A stretch of DNA of 64,000 bases from assembly GCF_002775205.1 (NCBI RefSeq), contig NC_036450.1, forward strand, positions 10,644,979 through 10,708,978, in the 5' to 3' direction. Source of the DNA: Xiphophorus maculatus. Lineage: Eukaryota; Chordata; Actinopteri; Cyprinodontiformes; Poeciliidae. Below, piece after piece: positions 62,101-64,000 of this stretch (positions within the stretch are counted from its first letter, which is position 1; every line of letters starts with the position of its first letter). The notes beneath the pieces are model-generated. The model made no database searches. It saw only the letters and a list, made by a program, of their open reading frames with translations, and was not told the DNA's origin. The translations under genes were made by a program, and so were the position numbers.

Positions 62101-63536
62101 TCCTTTAAAATAAAACGGTTTGACTGGTTTTATACCTTCCTGGTGGTCACCGTCTTCTGTTTTTCTTTTTTGTTTAACCATGCAATGTTTGCAATATGGA
62201 TGTATTTGTCAGGTTCACTGATATAAGTTGTTTGGCTTTAATAAATCAGACAGTGATTTTACAGCACTGTACCCCTTTTTAATTCCAAAAATGTTTTGCT
62301 CGTGACAGGGGGTACTTGACTAAAAATATATTTTTAAGGGGGTACATCACTGAAAAAAGTTTGAGAACCACTGCCTTGGACCATTTGTCACAAAGGTTTT
62401 TAAAAGCTTGTTGAAATTTTCCATAATACCATTCCTACTTCTTTTAATGAGATCTGGAGTGACCAGAGTTTTGTTTACAGTATGGACCACACACACAGCA
62501 CAGACCCTCTCCCACCTGTTTCTGCACATTGCCAGAAAAGCTCAAATATTCTACACAATACGTACTTGAGGAGTATTACTTACTTCATTCTATTTTCATT
62601 TTTGCTTAAGTCTTTACATTAAAATAAACATTACATAAAACTGGAATCCTGTATTTTATAGATTGTACTGTTTTTCTGCAACTTTTGGCAGGGTAAATTC
62701 AAACAAATTAAAAACACTTATCTTTTCATTTAATTTCACCGCAAATTGCATAAAACCACAAGACTTCACCAATTACTACATGGAACATTGGAACTTTATT
62801 TCAATATTTTCAAATCTGATATTCTCGCTTCTGTAGTAACAATATCTAAGGTGAACCAATAATTTGAGATGGTAGTTATGCTGCCTGGAGCGAAAATGCT
62901 TGTTAGGTGCTTGAAGCTGCCAGATTACAGCCAATGAAGGGAGGAATAAAGTCTTTTTTAAAAAAAAAAAAAAAAACAGTCTGGCCAAACATCAAGCTTC
63001 ACACACATTTTCCCATTCCTTCCCTACAGAGACACACACACACACACTCAAAATCTGTAAGTTTCTCTCACACACAGCAGACCACACGCCTGTTCCACAT
63101 TATGAGCTTCTTACTGAGTCATAACACAGTTATAAAAAGTAGAGGCTGACTGTAGAGAAACCATGCTGTGCAACCACAGGTGCTGGGTGAGTAATGTTTG
63201 CTTCTATCTGACTGCCAGCCTAATTATAAACTCACATGGGCGGTAAACAATAACAACAACAAATGCAGCGACTCCACAGGGAAGAAATTGGACGTTGTTA
63301 TTATCACCTAGAGAGGTTAAACTTTGCATTTGTCTTTCAAAGAACCAAAAACTGTTAGAAACATGTTGGTATCACGCTGTTTTTAGGATGCTCAGTCTTT
63401 TAGTGATACTTAATGTCATTTAAATGTGTGCAAGTACACTGTCTAAGAAAAAACAATTCAAGTGAAAACTATTATGCTGTAGGTGCAGCTAAATGTAGAC
63501 ATAACGCTTAAGCAAAAAGGAGAAAAAAAAACTTAC
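56127..63536 (-). other. rasgef1b: rasgef1b first intron
   Basis: About 7.4 kb without a supportable coding exon, lying between the acceptor before the start exon and the inferred leader exon. It contains the hAT element at 61898-62373 and short CA-rich tracts (near 57790 and 63040). Otherwise no structure recognised. Confidence 0.5.
61898..62373. mobile_element. hAT-Charlie-type miniature transposon
   Basis: Terminal inverted repeats CAGTGGTTCTCAAA (61898-61911) and its exact complement (62360-62373) are the hallmark of Charlie-type hAT elements. The flanking 8-bp duplications ccttagac (61890-61897) and ccttggac (62374-62381) differ at one base. Subterminal GGGGGTAC repeats occur at both ends. 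The 476-bp interior has no transposase. Inserted in rasgef1b intron 1. Confidence 0.92.
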
Positions 63537-63580
63537 CTCTTACTTATGGCGCTCAAAGTCCGAATAAAAGCGCTTTAACT
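63537..63580 (-). other. rasgef1b: rasgef1b non-coding first exon (inferred)
   Basis: The minus strand shows AAGTAAGAG|GTAAGT, an ideal donor, just downstream of a TATA-like palindrome. Splicing to 56126 would give a short leader with no upstream ATG, ending six bases before the start codon. The 5' limit is estimated from the TATA position. Confidence 0.5.
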
Positions 63581-63605
63581 TGAATAAGAACTATGTCTAT
63601 CTAAA

Positions 63606-63900
63606 CTATATATAGTATCTTCCACACTATCGCTAAAAAGATCACAAAGTCTATCAGCAATGTGTCCGTATGGCAGGCTCCTTCATTGTGTGTCTCCGCT
63701 CCTGATATTTGAGTCAATTATTTGAACCAGCAGGGCTGTGTTGACTGAGCCCCACAAAGCGAAACGTATTCAAATGACTTCACTAGAGCCGGGAAAACTA
63801 GCCAATCAGCGGACAGGGGCGGCAGCCTCAAAGGAATACACGGACCAATACGTGAAGACCTGGCACAAAAATCGAACTCTACAAAGATTCTGATTGGCTG
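63606..63900 (-). promoter_or_regulatory. rasgef1b: rasgef1b promoter cluster
   Basis: CTATATATAG (63606-63615) is a TATA-like palindrome that also fits the MEF2 consensus YTAWWWWTAR. Upstream are CCAAT boxes at 63802-63806, 63845-63849 (plus strand) and 63893-63897 (minus strand) and a GC box GGGGCGG at 63817-63823. Mixed CCAAT orientation would suit a bidirectional promoter. Regulation by any factor is inferred. Confidence 0.5.
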
Positions 63901-63973
63901 AGTCTCTTCTCGGTTGGTTCTGTGTTTTCAGGGCTTGCAAGAGGAGCTGGTGTTTTTGTTGGAGAGCTGAAAT

Positions 63974-64000
63974 ATGGAAGGTGTAAGGTTTCCACCCAGG
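63974..64000 (+). other. Possible start of a divergent transcript at window edge
   Basis: ATG at 63974 opens nine codons to the window end with no stop, about 80 bp beyond the rasgef1b CCAAT cluster and facing away from it. Too short to assign; it may be chance. Confidence 0.12.

Noticed and set aside
63974..64000. A new gene starting at the right edge
   Set aside because: Nine codons only; kept as a very low confidence note rather than a gene.
1..64000. CRISPR arrays, operons, rRNA or tRNA genes, integrated prophage or virus
   Set aside because: None seen; the sequence has vertebrate gene structure throughout.

Overview
The window is vertebrate nuclear DNA, almost certainly from a teleost fish. 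Four multi-exon protein genes have short exons with clean GT-AG junctions. The interspersed repeats belong to families typical of bony fish (Rex3/RTE and L2-like LINEs, Tc1/mariner relics, hAT miniature elements). There is no sign of operons, plasmid or viral content. All gene models were built by hand by joining exons at splice consensus sites; reading phase holds across every junction and the protein lengths match the families.

Layout. 1-11.7 kb: AT-rich intergenic DNA with a complete 603-bp hAT-type miniature transposon (1975-2577). It also holds one isolated GC-richer island at 6.36-6.65 kb, with a perfect RFX X-box and a possible orphan first exon. 11.7-20.3 kb (+): slc26a1, a sulfate/anion exchanger of 715 aa, with a TATA-type promoter and an upstream ORF in its leader. 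20.3-25.6 kb: intergenic, with a decayed Rex3-like RT fragment. 25.6-30.3 kb (-): paqr3, a Golgi seven-pass Raf-trapping receptor of 311 aa. 30.3-33.2 kb: the divergent paqr3/antxr2 intergenic region. 33.4-48.9 kb (+): antxr2 (CMG2), a single-pass vWA-domain matrix receptor of 483 aa. It has 17 coding exons, introns full of Tc1 and LINE relics, one GC-AG intron and a CA repeat against a splice donor. 49.0-63.6 kb (-): rasgef1b, a Ras/Rap exchange factor of 589 aa with an unusual repetitive N-terminal extension. Its coding exons lie at 50.1-56.1 kb and its non-coding first exon and promoter near 63.6 kb.

Arrangement. slc26a1 and paqr3 are tail-to-tail, paqr3 and antxr2 head-to-head, and antxr2 and rasgef1b tail-to-tail with poly(A) signals about 100 bp apart. 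From general knowledge, paqr3, antxr2 and rasgef1b share a neighbourhood on human 4q21; slc26a1 is not expected there and may mark a fish-lineage rearrangement. The genes do not form one pathway.

No wholly new system was recognised. The strongest unexplained signals are a 14-bp perfect hairpin enclosing a rasgef1b splice donor, simple repeats abutting two other donors, a GC-AG intron in antxr2, nested upstream ORFs in three leaders, and the X-box/orphan exon island. All numbers are from reading the sequence; no search was run.
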